From NCBI GenBank assembly GCA_030681795.1, contig JAUXRG010000113.1:1-41878 (forward strand): a DNA stretch of 41,878 nt, written 5' to 3'. Below the pieces are notes generated by a model that did not search any database, had not been told where the DNA came from, and worked only from the letters and a program-made list of their open reading frames with translations. Numbering within the stretch: position 1 is the stretch's first letter; the number at the start of each line of letters is the position of its first letter. Source of the stretch: Rubrivivax sp. (lineage in GTDB: Bacteria > Pseudomonadota > Gammaproteobacteria > Burkholderiales > Burkholderiaceae_C). The position numbers and the translations under genes are program-made. Shown piece by piece: positions 30,102-39,373 of this stretch.

Positions 30102-30107
30102 AGTATA
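30102..30107 (-). promoter_or_regulatory. Possible -10 element for the lipoprotein gene
   Basis: On the minus strand TATACT matches the sigma-70 -10 consensus in five of six positions and stands out in GC-rich DNA. It would give a leader of roughly 115 bases before the lipoprotein ATG. The expected -35 region (about 30125-30130) reads CTAGGG, which is poor, so activation or another sigma factor would be needed. Low confidence. Confidence 0.3.
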
Positions 30108-30126
30108 GCGCAGGCTAGGGGTATCC

Positions 30127-30645
30127 CTAGAGTCCGAGGGTTCTGACCGCCAGCGCCTGCTCTGAACGTTGCAAAACCACGTCGATTTCCTCGCACCATT
30201 GCCGTGCGCGGCGCGCGTCCAGCGCCGCCCGGCCACGCCAGTGCAGTGCGTCGATGAGCTGCACGCTGACAGCGCCGTCGCAGCTCAGCACCGTCGGCAG
30301 GTCACGCGCCATGTCTTCGGGCGCCTGCCAGCCTTCGATGGCATGCGACCAGGGCGCGCGCCAGGCATTGAAGCGCGGACAGCGGCGCGGCAAGGCGTCG
30401 AAACCCGCAGCCACCAGCACCAGGCGACGCTGCGGCAGGCGCAGCCAGTCGGTCAGGCCCTGCAGCAGCGCGGCGTCGTCCAGCGGCCAATCGGCAAAAT
30501 CGGGGTCGACGACGACGATGCGCCTGGCGCCCTGCGCCATGGCCGTCTCGAAACCCCACAGCAGGGCCACGTGCCAGCCGCGGCGGCCGTCGATGACCGG
30601 CAGCGCCGGGGGCGCGGGCGGAGGTTCGGGCGTGGGCGCCGTCAT
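30127..30645 (-). CDS. Conserved hypothetical protein coupled to roxA
   Basis: A 172-residue protein of unknown function. I recognise no catalytic motif. The N-terminus is a Pro-rich tail; then come alternating hydrophobic strands and acidic turns (RRIVVVDPDFADWPLDDAAL, RRLVLVAAGFDALPRR), suggesting a small alpha/beta domain, and a C-terminal helix ending EQALAVRTLGL. There is no signal peptide or membrane segment, so it is probably cytoplasmic. Its start overlaps the roxA stop by four bases (ATGA), so it is probably translated with the ribosomal oxygenase. Codon and GC pattern match the neighbours, supporting a real gene. Confidence 0.75.
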   Translation of the reverse strand: MTAPTPEPPPAPPALPVIDGRRGWHVALLWGFETAMAQGARRIVVVDPDFADWPLDDAALLQGLTDWLRLPQRRLVLVAAGFDALPRRCPRFNAWRAPWSHAIEGWQAPEDMARDLPTVLSCDGAVSVQLIDALHWRGRAALDARRARQWCEEIDVVLQRSEQALAVRTLGL

Positions 30646-31799
30646 GCCATCACCTCGTGCAGCCAACCGGCGCTGCGCCAGTCCTCGATCAGCTCGGCGG
30701 CGCCGGCACTCAAGGCGCGGCGCTCGCGCGCGCTGAGTGCCCGGGCGTCGGCCAGGCTGCGCATCAGCCGCGCGTCGCGCCCGCCGGCGACGAAGGACTC
30801 GCCGTTGATGAACACATGCCGCTCGTCGTAGGCCATGCGCGTGCGCGCGTCGAGGTGCAGCGCGGCGCCGGGTTCGTCGCTGCTGTCGCGGGCATCGAAC
30901 CATACGTTGGGCTTGGGCTCGGTGAGGATCTCGCCCAGCGCCCGCGGCAGGGCCAGCGGGTCGGCCAGCTGGCGCTGCAGCGCCTGGCGTGCGAAGGCAT
31001 CGAGCGCGGGCGGGATCAGGCCGGGCTGCGTGGTGGCTTGTTGCTTCGGGTCGCGGTAGAGCGTGGGCGAACCCTCCTCTTCCGACAGGCGCAGCAACAG
31101 TTCGCGCGCCAGTTCACCCGCCGCGGGCACGCGGAAGCCGGCCGAGCAAGTCATGCAGTCGCCCCCTACCGCCGTGCCGTCGTGGCCCCAGTAGGGCGGC
31201 AGGTAGAGCATGTCCCCGGGCTCCAGCACCCAGTCCAGCGTCGGCTCGAAGTTGCGCAGGCGTTTCAGCGGCGCACCTTCCACCCAGGCCGGCTCGCCAC
31301 CCCGCGTGGGTGGCGACACACGCCAGCGGCGGCGGCCCTGCACCTGGATCAGGAAAACATCGTAGGCGTCGACGTGCGGACCCACGCCGCCCTCGGGGCT
31401 GGCCCACGACACCATCAGGTCGTCGAGCCGAGCGTCAGGCACAAAGCGGAAGTGCGACAGCATCTCGTGTGCCGCCGGGACGTGCAGGTCCAGGCCCTGC
31501 ACCAGCAGCGTCCAGCCCGGGCGCGCCACCGGCGGCAGCGCACGCCGCGGCAACGGGCCGTGGCGCACCTGCCAGTCCTGCGGGCGCGGGCCCTTGCACT
31601 GCACCAGGCGCGATTCCACACCTTCCTGCCCGGCCAGTTCGAACAGCGCGGCACGCGGCAGCGGCGGCGCCACGCCGGGCCAGGCCTGGCGCACCAGCAG
31701 CGGCTTCTTCTGCCAATGCCGCCGCATGAAAGCGGCGGGGCTCAGGCCGCCGAGCAGCGGCGTTGCAGCGTTCACGTCCATCGCGAGATTCTGGCCCAT
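30642..31799 (-). CDS. roxA: Ribosomal protein L16 arginine hydroxylase-like cupin oxygenase
   Basis: A JmjC/cupin-fold Fe(II)/2-oxoglutarate oxygenase resembling E. coli YcfD/RoxA, which hydroxylates an arginine of ribosomal protein L16. The 385-residue protein shows the metal triad HxD...H as His142 and Asp144 (GPHVDAYDVFLIQ) and His206 (PPYWGHDGTA), plus the GRRRWRV strand typical of this family. A C-terminal winged-helix-like region follows. Two in-frame starts are possible: 31799, directly next to a nine-base inverted repeat, or MDVNAATPLLGG at 31781; neither has a clear Shine-Dalgarno. Substrate identity is inferred from the family. Confidence 0.88.
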   Translation of the reverse strand: MGQNLAMDVNAATPLLGGLSPAAFMRRHWQKKPLLVRQAWPGVAPPLPRAALFELAGQEGVESRLVQCKGPRPQDWQVRHGPLPRRALPPVARPGWTLLVQGLDLHVPAAHEMLSHFRFVPDARLDDLMVSWASPEGGVGPHVDAYDVFLIQVQGRRRWRVSPPTRGGEPAWVEGAPLKRLRNFEPTLDWVLEPGDMLYLPPYWGHDGTAVGGDCMTCSAGFRVPAAGELARELLLRLSEEEGSPTLYRDPKQQATTQPGLIPPALDAFARQALQRQLADPLALPRALGEILTEPKPNVWFDARDSSDEPGAALHLDARTRMAYDERHVFINGESFVAGGRDARLMRSLADARALSARERRALSAGAAELIEDWRSAGWLHEVMA

Positions 31800-31822
31800 G
31801 GCCCGGTGCCGGTCACCGGGCC
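31800..31822. repeat. Perfect 9-bp inverted repeat in the roxA/FKBP divergent gap
   Basis: GGCCCGGTG (31800-31808) and CACCGGGCC (31814-31822) are exact complements around CCGGT. The repeat occupies a third of the 67-base gap between two divergent genes and touches the outer roxA start codon. It may be an operator shared by both genes or a hairpin in the roxA leader. No terminator tail is present. Confidence 0.6.
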
Positions 31823-31866
31823 GGCGCCGCCGTCGGGCGCCGCGGGCCCTGTGACATCATTCCCGC

Positions 31867-32394
31867 ATGATCATTTCCGACCCCTGCGTGGTGAGCCTGA
31901 GCTGGCAACTCAGCGATGGCCAGAACCGCCCCATCGACGAACTGGCCGAACCGGTGGAGTTTTTTTTCGGCGGCGACGACCTGCTGCCGAAGGTGGAAGA
32001 GGCACTGGCCGGCCACGCCGTCGGCGACGAACTGCAGCTGCACCTGGAACCCGAGCACGCTTTCGGCGACTACCGTGCCGAACTCGTGTGTTTCGAAGAC
32101 CGCAAGCTTTTCCCCGAGCAGCTCGAAACCGGCATGGCCTTCGAGGGCCTGCCCAAGGGCCACGCGACGCCCGACATGCCCGCCGACACGGTTTACATCG
32201 TGACCGAGATCTACCCCTCGCACGTGGTGCTGGACGGCAACCACCCGCTGGCCGGCATGTCGCTGCGCATGCAGATCAAGGTGCGCGACGTGCGCGAGGC
32301 CACGCCGGCCGAGATCGAAACCCGCAGCCTGGGCTCGTCGAGCATCACGGTGCTGGGCAGCGTGCCGTCGGTGGCACCCGGGTCGCTGCACTGA
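31867..32394 (+). CDS. FKBP-type peptidyl-prolyl cis-trans isomerase (SlyD/SlpA-like)
   Basis: A 175-residue cytoplasmic FKBP with an inserted chaperone (IF) flap. The FKBP half shows FFFGGDDLLPKVEEALAGHA and GDELQLHLEPEHAFGDY (to about residue 68); the IF insertion spans about 70-125 and the chain returns with HPLAGMSLRMQIKVRDVREA. The His/Cys-rich metal-binding tail of E. coli SlyD is absent, so nickel delivery is unlikely and it is nearer to SlpA or tail-less SlyD. It is divergent from roxA, placing a folding helper beside a ribosome-modifying enzyme, and converges with dut after 32 bases. Confidence 0.9.
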   Translation: MIISDPCVVSLSWQLSDGQNRPIDELAEPVEFFFGGDDLLPKVEEALAGHAVGDELQLHLEPEHAFGDYRAELVCFEDRKLFPEQLETGMAFEGLPKGHATPDMPADTVYIVTEIYPSHVVLDGNHPLAGMSLRMQIKVRDVREATPAEIETRSLGSSSITVLGSVPSVAPGSLH

Positions 32395-32426
32395 CTGCCA
32401 CGCCGCGGGGCGCAGCCGGCTGACGC

Positions 32427-32900
32427 TCAGCCCTGCCCCGTCGACCCGAAACCGCCCACGCCGCGTGCGCTGTCCTCGAAAGCCTCGACGCGCCTGAATC
32501 TGGCCTGCACCACCGGCACCAGCACCAGTTGCGCGATGCGCTCCATCGGCTGCACGGTGTAGGCGGCGCTGCCGCGGTTCCAGCAGCTCACCATCAGCGG
32601 GCCCTGGTAGTCGCTGTCGATCAGGCCGACCAGATTGCCCAGCACGATGCCGTGTTTGTGGCCCAGGCCAGAACGCGGCAGCAGCAGGCCGGCCAGGCCC
32701 GGGTCGGCGATGTGCACGGCCAGGCCGGTGGGGATCAGCGCGGCGGCGCCGGGTTGCAGCACCAGCGGCTCGGCGATGCAGGCGCGCAGGTCCAGGCCTG
32801 CGCTGCCGGGTGTGGCGTAGGCCGGCAGCGCGTCGGCCAGGCGAGGGTCGAGCACCTTCACGTCCACCACGTTCATCGCCGTGTTGATCGCTGCGTTCAT
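32427..32900 (-). CDS. dut: Deoxyuridine 5'-triphosphate nucleotidohydrolase (dUTPase)
   Basis: Hydrolyses dUTP to dUMP, keeping uracil out of DNA and supplying thymidylate synthesis. The 157-residue trimeric-type dUTPase has motif 1 [10 protein letters not shown] (31-40), motif 2 PRSGLG (75-80), motif 3 GLIDSDYQG (92-100) with the catalytic Asp, and the glycine-rich C-terminal motif 5 [12 protein letters not shown]. The start at 32900 overlaps the coaBC stop (ATGA); a second Met nine codons later is possible. The coaBC-dut order is a widespread proteobacterial arrangement. Confidence 0.97.
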   Translation of the reverse strand: MNAAINTAMNVVDVKVLDPRLADALPAYATPGSAGLDLRACIAEPLVLQPGAAALIPTGLAVHIADPGLAGLLLPRSGLGHKHGIVLGNLVGLIDSDYQGPLMVSCWNRGSAAYTVQPMERIAQLVLVPVVQARFRRVEAFEDSARGVGGFGSTGQG

Positions 32901-34123
32901 CGCGTGACCTCGGGGGCGCGGCGCGCCATTTCCGCCACCAGCGCACGTGCCAGCGTCAGCTTGTCGGCGCGCGGCAGCGGGGTTTCTCCCGCGGCGTCGA
33001 CCAGCACCAGCGCGTTGTGATCCTGGCCGAAGGTGGAAGGGCCGTGGTTGGCGACGATCAGCGGCACCCCCTTGCGCAGGCGCTTGGCGCGCGCGTGCTC
33101 GACGATGTGCTCGCTTTCGGCCGCAAAACCCACGCACCACGGGCGCTGGCCCTCGGGCAGTCGCGCCACAGCGGCCAGGATGTCGGGGTTTTCGGCCAGC
33201 GCCAGCGTCGGCGCCTGGCCGCTGCCGTCCTTCTTGATCTTCTGCCCGGCCGCCTGCAGCGGGCGCCAGTCGGCCACCGCCGCGGTGGCGACAAAAAAGC
33301 CGTGCGCCGGCGCCAGCGACAGCACGGCATCGGCCATCTGCTGCGCGCTCTGCACGTCGATGCGGCGCACGCCGGCCGGTGTGGGCAGGTGCACCGGGCC
33401 GGCCACCAGCGTCACGCGGGCGCCGGCTTCTGCGGCGGCGCGGGCGATGGCAAACCCCATCTTGCCGCTGGAATGGTTGCTGATGCCACGCACCGGGTCG
33501 ATGGCCTCGAAGGTGGGGCCGGCCGTGACCAGCACGCTGCGCCCGGCCAGCCGCTTGGGCTGGAAAAAGGCGACCAGCGCGTCGCGCAGTTCCCCGGCCT
33601 CGAGCATGCGGCCGTCGCCGACCTCGCCGCAGGCCTGGTCGCCGGCGGCCGGGCCCAGCAGCATGGCGCCGTCGGCCAACACCTGCGCCACGTTGCGCTG
33701 CGTGGCCGGGTGGGCCCACATCTCGCGGTTCATCGCCGGCGCCAGCAGCAGCGGGCAGGTTTCGATGGGCCGCGCCAGGCACAGCAGCGCCAGCAACTCA
33801 CCTGCGCGGCCCTGGGCCAGCTGGGCGATGAAGTCGGCGCTGGCCGGCGCCACGAGGATGGCGTCTGCCTGCCGCGACAGGTTGATGTGCGGCATCGCGT
33901 TGGGCTCACGCGTGTCCCACTGGCTGGTGAACACGGCGCGGCCACTCAGCGCCTGCATCGTGGCCACGGTGATGAACTGCAACGCGGCGTCGGTCATCAC
34001 CACCTGCACGGTGGCGCCGGCGCGGACCAATTCGCGCGTCAGCTCGGCGGCCTTGTAGCAGGCCACGCCGCCGCTGAGACCCAGGACGATGTGCCTGCCT
34101 TGCAATTCGGGGGGGGTGGGCAT
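32897..34123 (-). CDS. coaBC: Bifunctional phosphopantothenoylcysteine decarboxylase / phosphopantothenate--cysteine ligase
   Basis: Carries out two consecutive steps of coenzyme A synthesis. The 408-residue protein starts [20 protein letters not shown] at 34123. The FMN-binding decarboxylase half has the active-site His79 (PHINLS), the PAMNREMW motif (129-136) and the flap Cys165 ([10 protein letters not shown]). The ligase half begins near 195 ([20 protein letters not shown]) and has the CTP-binding KIKKDG. It is translationally coupled to dut. CoA made here is used by the acyl-CoA pathways encoded nearby, though no regulatory link is implied. Confidence 0.96.
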   Translation of the reverse strand: MPTPPELQGRHIVLGLSGGVACYKAAELTRELVRAGATVQVVMTDAALQFITVATMQALSGRAVFTSQWDTREPNAMPHINLSRQADAILVAPASADFIAQLAQGRAGELLALLCLARPIETCPLLLAPAMNREMWAHPATQRNVAQVLADGAMLLGPAAGDQACGEVGDGRMLEAGELRDALVAFFQPKRLAGRSVLVTAGPTFEAIDPVRGISNHSSGKMGFAIARAAAEAGARVTLVAGPVHLPTPAGVRRIDVQSAQQMADAVLSLAPAHGFFVATAAVADWRPLQAAGQKIKKDGSGQAPTLALAENPDILAAVARLPEGQRPWCVGFAAESEHIVEHARAKRLRKGVPLIVANHGPSTFGQDHNALVLVDAAGETPLPRADKLTLARALVAEMARRAPEVTR

Positions 34124-34157
34124 GGCGGGCGACTCTAGCAGCGGCGGTGGCGCGGGC

Positions 34158-34933
<776 letters not shown>

Positions 34934-34937
<4 letters not shown>

Positions 34938-35524
34938 GGCGTGGGCGTGGTCGGCTGGGGTTCCGCCGGCCAGGCGGCCTGCGGCGGGCGGGGATGCAGG
35001 CGCGCCATGGCGTGCACGTCGGCGTAAACGCCGTCGCGCAGCGCGTAGGCGCGGTGGGTGCCTTCATGACGAAAGCCGAAGTGTTCGTAGAGGCGGATGG
35101 CGCGGGCGTTGTCGGTGAAGACGGTGAGTTCGATGCGCAGCAGCTGCGCCCAGCCGTCGGCGTAGTCGCACAGCGCCTGCATCAGCGCCGTGCCGACGCC
35201 CTGCCCCTGGGCCGTCGGCTCGACGCTGATGCCGAGCATCGCCACATGGCGGCGGCGCAGCTGCGGCGCCGGATGCAGCCCGGCGCTGCCCACGACGCGG
35301 CCACTCACTTCGCCCACCAGCTGCAGATCGTGGCGGTCGGGCTCGGCCAGGCCTTCGAGGCGTTTGCGCCACAGTTCTTCGCCGGGCAGCGGCAACTGCA
35401 TCAGGTTCCGGTAGACCTCGTGCTGGCCCATGATGCGCACGAAGTCGGCGACATCGGCCGGCCGGGCGCGGCGCACAAGCACGGGAGCGGCAGGGACGGC
35501 AAGGGCTTCGGGCAAATCGGGCAC
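34934..35524 (-). CDS. GNAT-family N-acetyltransferase
   Basis: A 196-residue acetyl-CoA-dependent acetyltransferase. Motif A, with the pyrophosphate-binding QGQGVG loop ([20 protein letters not shown]), and the downstream motif B ([20 protein letters not shown]) are clear. The overall pattern resembles YhhY/RimJ-like GNATs acting on amino groups, but the substrate cannot be told. The C-terminus is a Pro-rich tail. It is translationally coupled to the UPF0149/SEC-C gene and divergent from the TonB-dependent receptor. Confidence 0.88.
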
Positions 35525-35610
35525 TCAAATAGGCGTGGCGAAAACGCCAACCGCAGTGTCCCACGGGCTGGGTTGTCACCAAAATGGCACACAGCGACGG
35601 GATCATCAAG

Positions 35611-35625
35611 GGGCACACTTCTTGC
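35611..35625 (+). promoter_or_regulatory. Sigma-54-like -24/-12 element upstream of the TonB-dependent receptor
   Basis: GGGCACACTTCTTGC matches the RpoN core GG-N10-GC, including GGCAC and TTGC with the expected five-base spacer. It lies 158 bases before the receptor ATG, within a 259-base intergenic region (35525-35783) that contains no gene. Chance matches are possible in GC-rich DNA, and no enhancer-binding-protein gene is in the window. Confidence 0.35.
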
Positions 35626-35783
35626 GAAGCGTTGCACCATGGCCGGGCGGCTACGCCAAGCCGGATTTCTTCCAAAGCGCAACACGGCGCCGGGCCATGA
35701 CAGTGGGCCGGCATCTCGTTGCATAGTCTGATGACAGGGCCGCGCCATGGGGTGCGGTCTCATTATTTTGAGAGGGTGAACTG

Positions 35784-38700
35784 ATGAACAACCGCGACTG
35801 GATGGGCTTCTCGCGCACGGCCATGGCCGTGGCGGTGGCCGTGGTGGCTGCCGCGCCGGCAATGGCACAGAACACGACGGCGGCGATCGGCGGCCAAGTC
35901 ACGGGTGCCGATGGCAATCCGGTCGCCGGCGCCACGGTGAGCATCCTGCACGTCGAGTCGGGTTCGAGCAACACGGTCACCACCGACGCCAGCGGCCGCT
36001 ACGGCGCGCGCGGCCTGCGTCCGGGCGGCCCTTACACCATCACCATCAGCAAGGGCGGCCAGACCGACAAGCGCGAAGGCGTGTTCCTGACGCTGGCCGA
36101 GACCGGCACCCTCAACGCGCAGCTCGGCGCTTCGGCGCAGACCATCGTCGTCACCGGCCGCGGCGTGTCCGACCAGTTCAACAAGTCCGCCATGGGCGCC
36201 GGCACCAACATCGGCAGCCGCGAACTCGCCGCGCTGGCCTCGGTGCAGCGCAACCTGGCCGACTACGCCCGCACCGACCCGCGCCTGGCGCAGACCGACA
36301 AGGAGCGCGGCGAAATCTCGGCCGGTGGCCAGAACACGCGCTTCAACTCGATCACCATCGACGGCGTCACCGTCAGCGACACCTTCGGCCTCGAGTCGAA
36401 CGGCCTGCCCACGGCCAAGCAGCCGATCTCCATCGACGCCATCCAGTCGGTGCAGGTCAACCTGTCGAACTACGACGTGACGCAGAAGGGCTACACCGGC
36501 GCCAACATCAACGCCGTCACGAAGAGCGGCACCAACGAATTCAAGGGCAGCGTCTATTACGTCTGGCGTGACGACGGCCTGGTCGGCAAGCGCTTCAACC
36601 GTTCCAACCAGACCTACTTCGACGCCCCGGCCTTCGAGGAAAGCACCAAGGGCTTCACGCTCGGCGGCCCGATCATCAAGGACAAGCTGTTCTTCTTTGC
36701 CAGCTACGAAGAACTGGCCAGTTCGCGCACCTCGCCCGACTTCGGGCCGCTGGGCAGCAGCACCGTCAACGTCGGCATCAGCCAGGCCGCCATCGACAGC
36801 GCCATCGCCATCGGCACCGCCAAGGGCATGAACGTCGGCAGTTCGACCGTGCCCTCGGGCGTCGAACTGTCGGTCAAGGACACGCTGCTGAAGCTGGACT
36901 GGAACATCAGCGACAACCACCGCGCCAACCTGCGCTACACCAAGACCGAGCAGACCGAGCCCTTCCTGGTCGGCTTCAGCGCCACCGGCCTGGCACTGAG
37001 CTCGTGGATGTACAACCAGGACAAGACGCTCGAGAGCGTCGTCGGCCAGTGGTTCGCCGACTGGACGCCGAACTTCAGCACCGAAGTCAAGGTGTCGAAG
37101 CGCGACTACGCCAGCGCGCCGACGCCGCTGAACGGCAGCAAGCTGCCGGCCATCGGCCTCTCGTTCAACGGCGTGCTGCCCACCGGCACCACCGGCGTCA
37201 GCACCAACACACGTTTCCTGAACATGGGCACCGAGCTCAGCCGCCACTTCAACGTGCTGGAAACGGAGACCACCGACCTTTACTTCGGCGGCAACCTGGT
37301 GATGGGCGCGCACGAACTGAAGTTCGGCCTCGACTACCAGAAAAACGACGTCTTCAACGCCTTCCTGCAGAACACCAACGGCAACTACACCTTCCGCTGC
37401 GAGAACACGCGGGCGGCGACGCAGACACAGACCGCGATCACCTACGCCTTCAACAACGGGGCCGCGCTGAATTGCGCCACGGCGAGCATCGCTGACAACG
37501 AAGCGGCGGCGCTGGAGAACTTCAACAACGGCACGCCTTCGTCGTACACCGTGCAGCTGCCGCGTGCCGGCCGCACGCTGGCCGACGGCGCCGCCACCTG
37601 GAGCTACGCCAACACCGGCCTGATGCTGCAGGACATCTGGGCCGTCAACCAGGCGCTCAGTCTGACGCTGGGCCTGCGTGTCGACCAGCAGAGCGTGCCG
37701 ACCAAGCCGCTGTTCAACGCTGGCGCGGCCGCGGCCCAGGTCGCCGGCACCATCGCCGGCACCACGTACACACGCGCTTCGGGTGGCTTCGGCATCGACA
37801 ACACCGTCACGCTGGATGGCAACAACCTGGTGCAGCCGCGTGTCGGCTTCAACTGGAACCCGGGCCTCGAGCGCCGCAGCCAGTTGCGCGGCGGCTTCGG
37901 TCTCTTCCAGGGCGCAGCGGCCAACGTCTGGTTGTCGAACCCGTTCTCGAACACCGGCGCTGCCACGGCGCAGTTCAACTGCGCCAACTTCGATGCCTGC
38001 AAGGCTGCGGGCGCGGTGTTCAGCCCGAACCCGGCCACCCAGCCGGCCCTGACCGGCACGCCGCCCGCGGCCGCCGTCGACGCTTTGTCGCCGGGCCTGG
38101 AGCAGCCGTCGGTCTGGAAGGCCAACCTGGCCTTCGAAAGCGAACTGCCGCCGCTGGCGGTGGTCGGCACCCTGGTGGCCAGCGTCGAGTGGCTGCACAC
38201 CAAGACCGATTCGGGCATCTACTACCAGCATCTGAACCTGGGCGCGCCGACACGCCTGGGCTCGGACGGCCGTGAGCTCTACTACCGCAGCGAAGGCCAG
38301 AACCGCGATTGCTGGACGGCCGGCGGCGCCGCCCTCACCGCGCTGATTCCCGCAGCTGGCACCACCGCGGCGATCGATTGCCGGACGCCCTCGGGCCAGT
38401 CACGCAACCGCGCACTGAGCAACCCGAACTTCGCCAACGTCATCCTGGCCAAGGAAACGAGCAAGGGTTATGGCGACGCCATCACCTTCGCGCTGAGCCG
38501 CCCGGTCAGCAACGGCCTGGGCTTCGGTGTGTCGTACACGCGCACCGTGGCCAAGGAAGTCAGCCCCCTGACCTCTTCGACGTCGAACTCGAACTGGAAC
38601 GGCCGCATGATCTTCAACCCCAACGAAGAGACGCTGCAGAACTCGAACTACCTGACGAAGGACCGTTTCACCGCCAACGTCACCTACTCGCAGGCCTTCT

Positions 38701-39254
38701 TCGGCAAGTACCGCACGACGGTGGGCGCGTTCTGGGAAGGCCGCAGCGGCAAGCCCTATTCGTGGACCTACATCAACGACCTGAACGGCGACGGCATCAC
38801 CGGCAACGACCTGATGTACATCCCCAGTGCACCGGGGTCGGGTGAAGTCAGCTTCCGCGGCGGTGCGGCCGAAGAGGCGCGCTTCTGGGCCATCGTCAAC
38901 GCCAACCCGGCGCTGGCGGCAGCCAAGGGCGGCGTGGTCGGGCGCAACAACAGCTTCGCGCCCTTCATCAACACCGTCGACCTGCGCTTCAGTCAGGAAC
39001 TGCCGGGCTTCATGAAGGACCACAAGGCGACCTTCGTGCTCGACGTCCTGAACTTCGGCAACCTGCTGAACAAGAAGTGGGGCCGCACCAGCGAGATCGG
39101 TTTCCCGTCGAACCGCAGCTTCGTGAACTACACCGGCCTGGACAGCAACGGCAAGTACGTCTACAGCCTGGGCACGACGGAAGACCTGGTCACGCGCCAG
39201 GCGTCCGGCGAGTCGCAGTGGGCGGTGCAGGCCACGCTGCGCTACGAGTTCTGA
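35784..39254 (+). CDS. TonB-dependent receptor, Oar-like, with N-terminal carboxypeptidase-regulatory domain
   Basis: A 1156-residue outer-membrane transporter. The signal peptide ends at about residue 29 (APAMAQ), followed by a CarboxypepD_reg-like beta-sandwich (about 33-115; GGQVTGADGNPVAGATVSIL). A TonB-box-like TIVVT is at 120-124, the plug spans about 130-270 (FNSITIDGVTVSDTFG; NINAVTKSGTNEFKGS), and a large barrel ends with Phe (ATLRYEF), the outer-membrane insertion signature. The layout matches Oar/OmpA-related receptors, whose ligands are often peptides, proteins or unknown. A Shine-Dalgarno-like GAGAGGG precedes the ATG. No partner lipoprotein or TonB/ExbBD gene is adjacent, so the substrate cannot be inferred. 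Confidence 0.92.
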   Translation: MNNRDWMGFSRTAMAVAVAVVAAAPAMAQNTTAAIGGQVTGADGNPVAGATVSILHVESGSSNTVTTDASGRYGARGLRPGGPYTITISKGGQTDKREGVFLTLAETGTLNAQLGASAQTIVVTGRGVSDQFNKSAMGAGTNIGSRELAALASVQRNLADYARTDPRLAQTDKERGEISAGGQNTRFNSITIDGVTVSDTFGLESNGLPTAKQPISIDAIQSVQVNLSNYDVTQKGYTGANINAVTKSGTNEFKGSVYYVWRDDGLVGKRFNRSNQTYFDAPAFEESTKGFTLGGPIIKDKLFFFASYEELASSRTSPDFGPLGSSTVNVGISQAAIDSAIAIGTAKGMNVGSSTVPSGVELSVKDTLLKLDWNISDNHRANLRYTKTEQTEPFLVGFSATGLALSSWMYNQDKTLESVVGQWFADWTPNFSTEVKVSKRDYASAPTPLNGSKLPAIGLSFNGVLPTGTTGVSTNTRFLNMGTELSRHFNVLETETTDLYFGGNLVMGAHELKFGLDYQKNDVFNAFLQNTNGNYTFRCENTRAATQTQTAITYAFNNGAALNCATASIADNEAAALENFNNGTPSSYTVQLPRAGRTLADGAATWSYANTGLMLQDIWAVNQALSLTLGLRVDQQSVPTKPLFNAGAAAAQVAGTIAGTTYTRASGGFGIDNTVTLDGNNLVQPRVGFNWNPGLERRSQLRGGFGLFQGAAANVWLSNPFSNTGAATAQFNCANFDACKAAGAVFSPNPATQPALTGTPPAAAVDALSPGLEQPSVWKANLAFESELPPLAVVGTLVASVEWLHTKTDSGIYYQHLNLGAPTRLGSDGRELYYRSEGQNRDCWTAGGAALTALIPAAGTTAAIDCRTPSGQSRNRALSNPNFANVILAKETSKGYGDAITFALSRPVSNGLGFGVSYTRTVAKEVSPLTSSTSNSNWNGRMIFNPNEETLQNSNYLTKDRFTANVTYSQAFFGKYRTTVGAFWEGRSGKPYSWTYINDLNGDGITGNDLMYIPSAPGSGEVSFRGGAAEEARFWAIVNANPALAAAKGGVVGRNNSFAPFINTVDLRFSQELPGFMKDHKATFVLDVLNFGNLLNKKWGRTSEIGFPSNRSFVNYTGLDSNGKYVYSLGTTEDLVTRQASGESQWAVQATLRYEF

Positions 39255-39288
39255 CGCCGGGGCCGCAAGGCCCCTTGCCAGGAACGAC

Positions 39289-39312
39289 AAAGGGGGCCTC
39301 GGCCCCCTTTTT
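39289..39312 (+). terminator. Strong intrinsic terminator after the TonB-dependent receptor
   Basis: AAAGGGGGCC and GGCCCCCTTT pair perfectly (10 bp, TC loop) and are followed by TTTTT in total on the plus strand, 34 bases past the receptor stop. The A-rich other side gives TTT on the minus strand, so it may also help end alaS transcription. A further hairpin (39318-39341, CCGGTC...GACCGG with one bulge) lies between it and alaS. Confidence 0.85.
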
Positions 39313-39373
39313 CATGCCCGGTCCCGGCTGCGCCGGACCGGCTCTTGCTGGCCGGCGTGGGCCGGCGTGGGCC

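Noticed and set aside
32418..32432. GGCTGA-CGC-TCAGCC hairpin at the dut stop codon
   Set aside because: Short six-base stem without a T-run; may contribute to ending convergent transcripts, but evidence is too weak to list.
35586..35596. TGGCAC at 35585-35590 as a second sigma-54 site
   Set aside because: The GC dinucleotide at the -12 position is not correctly spaced, unlike the element at 35611-35625.
35763..38231. An 822-codon minus-strand open frame
   Set aside because: Antisense shadow of the TonB-dependent receptor, which has a signal peptide, plug motifs and C-terminal Phe.
39351..39370. Two tandem copies of GCCGGCGTGG
   Set aside because: Only two units of ten bases in GC-rich DNA next to alaS; too little to call a functional repeat.
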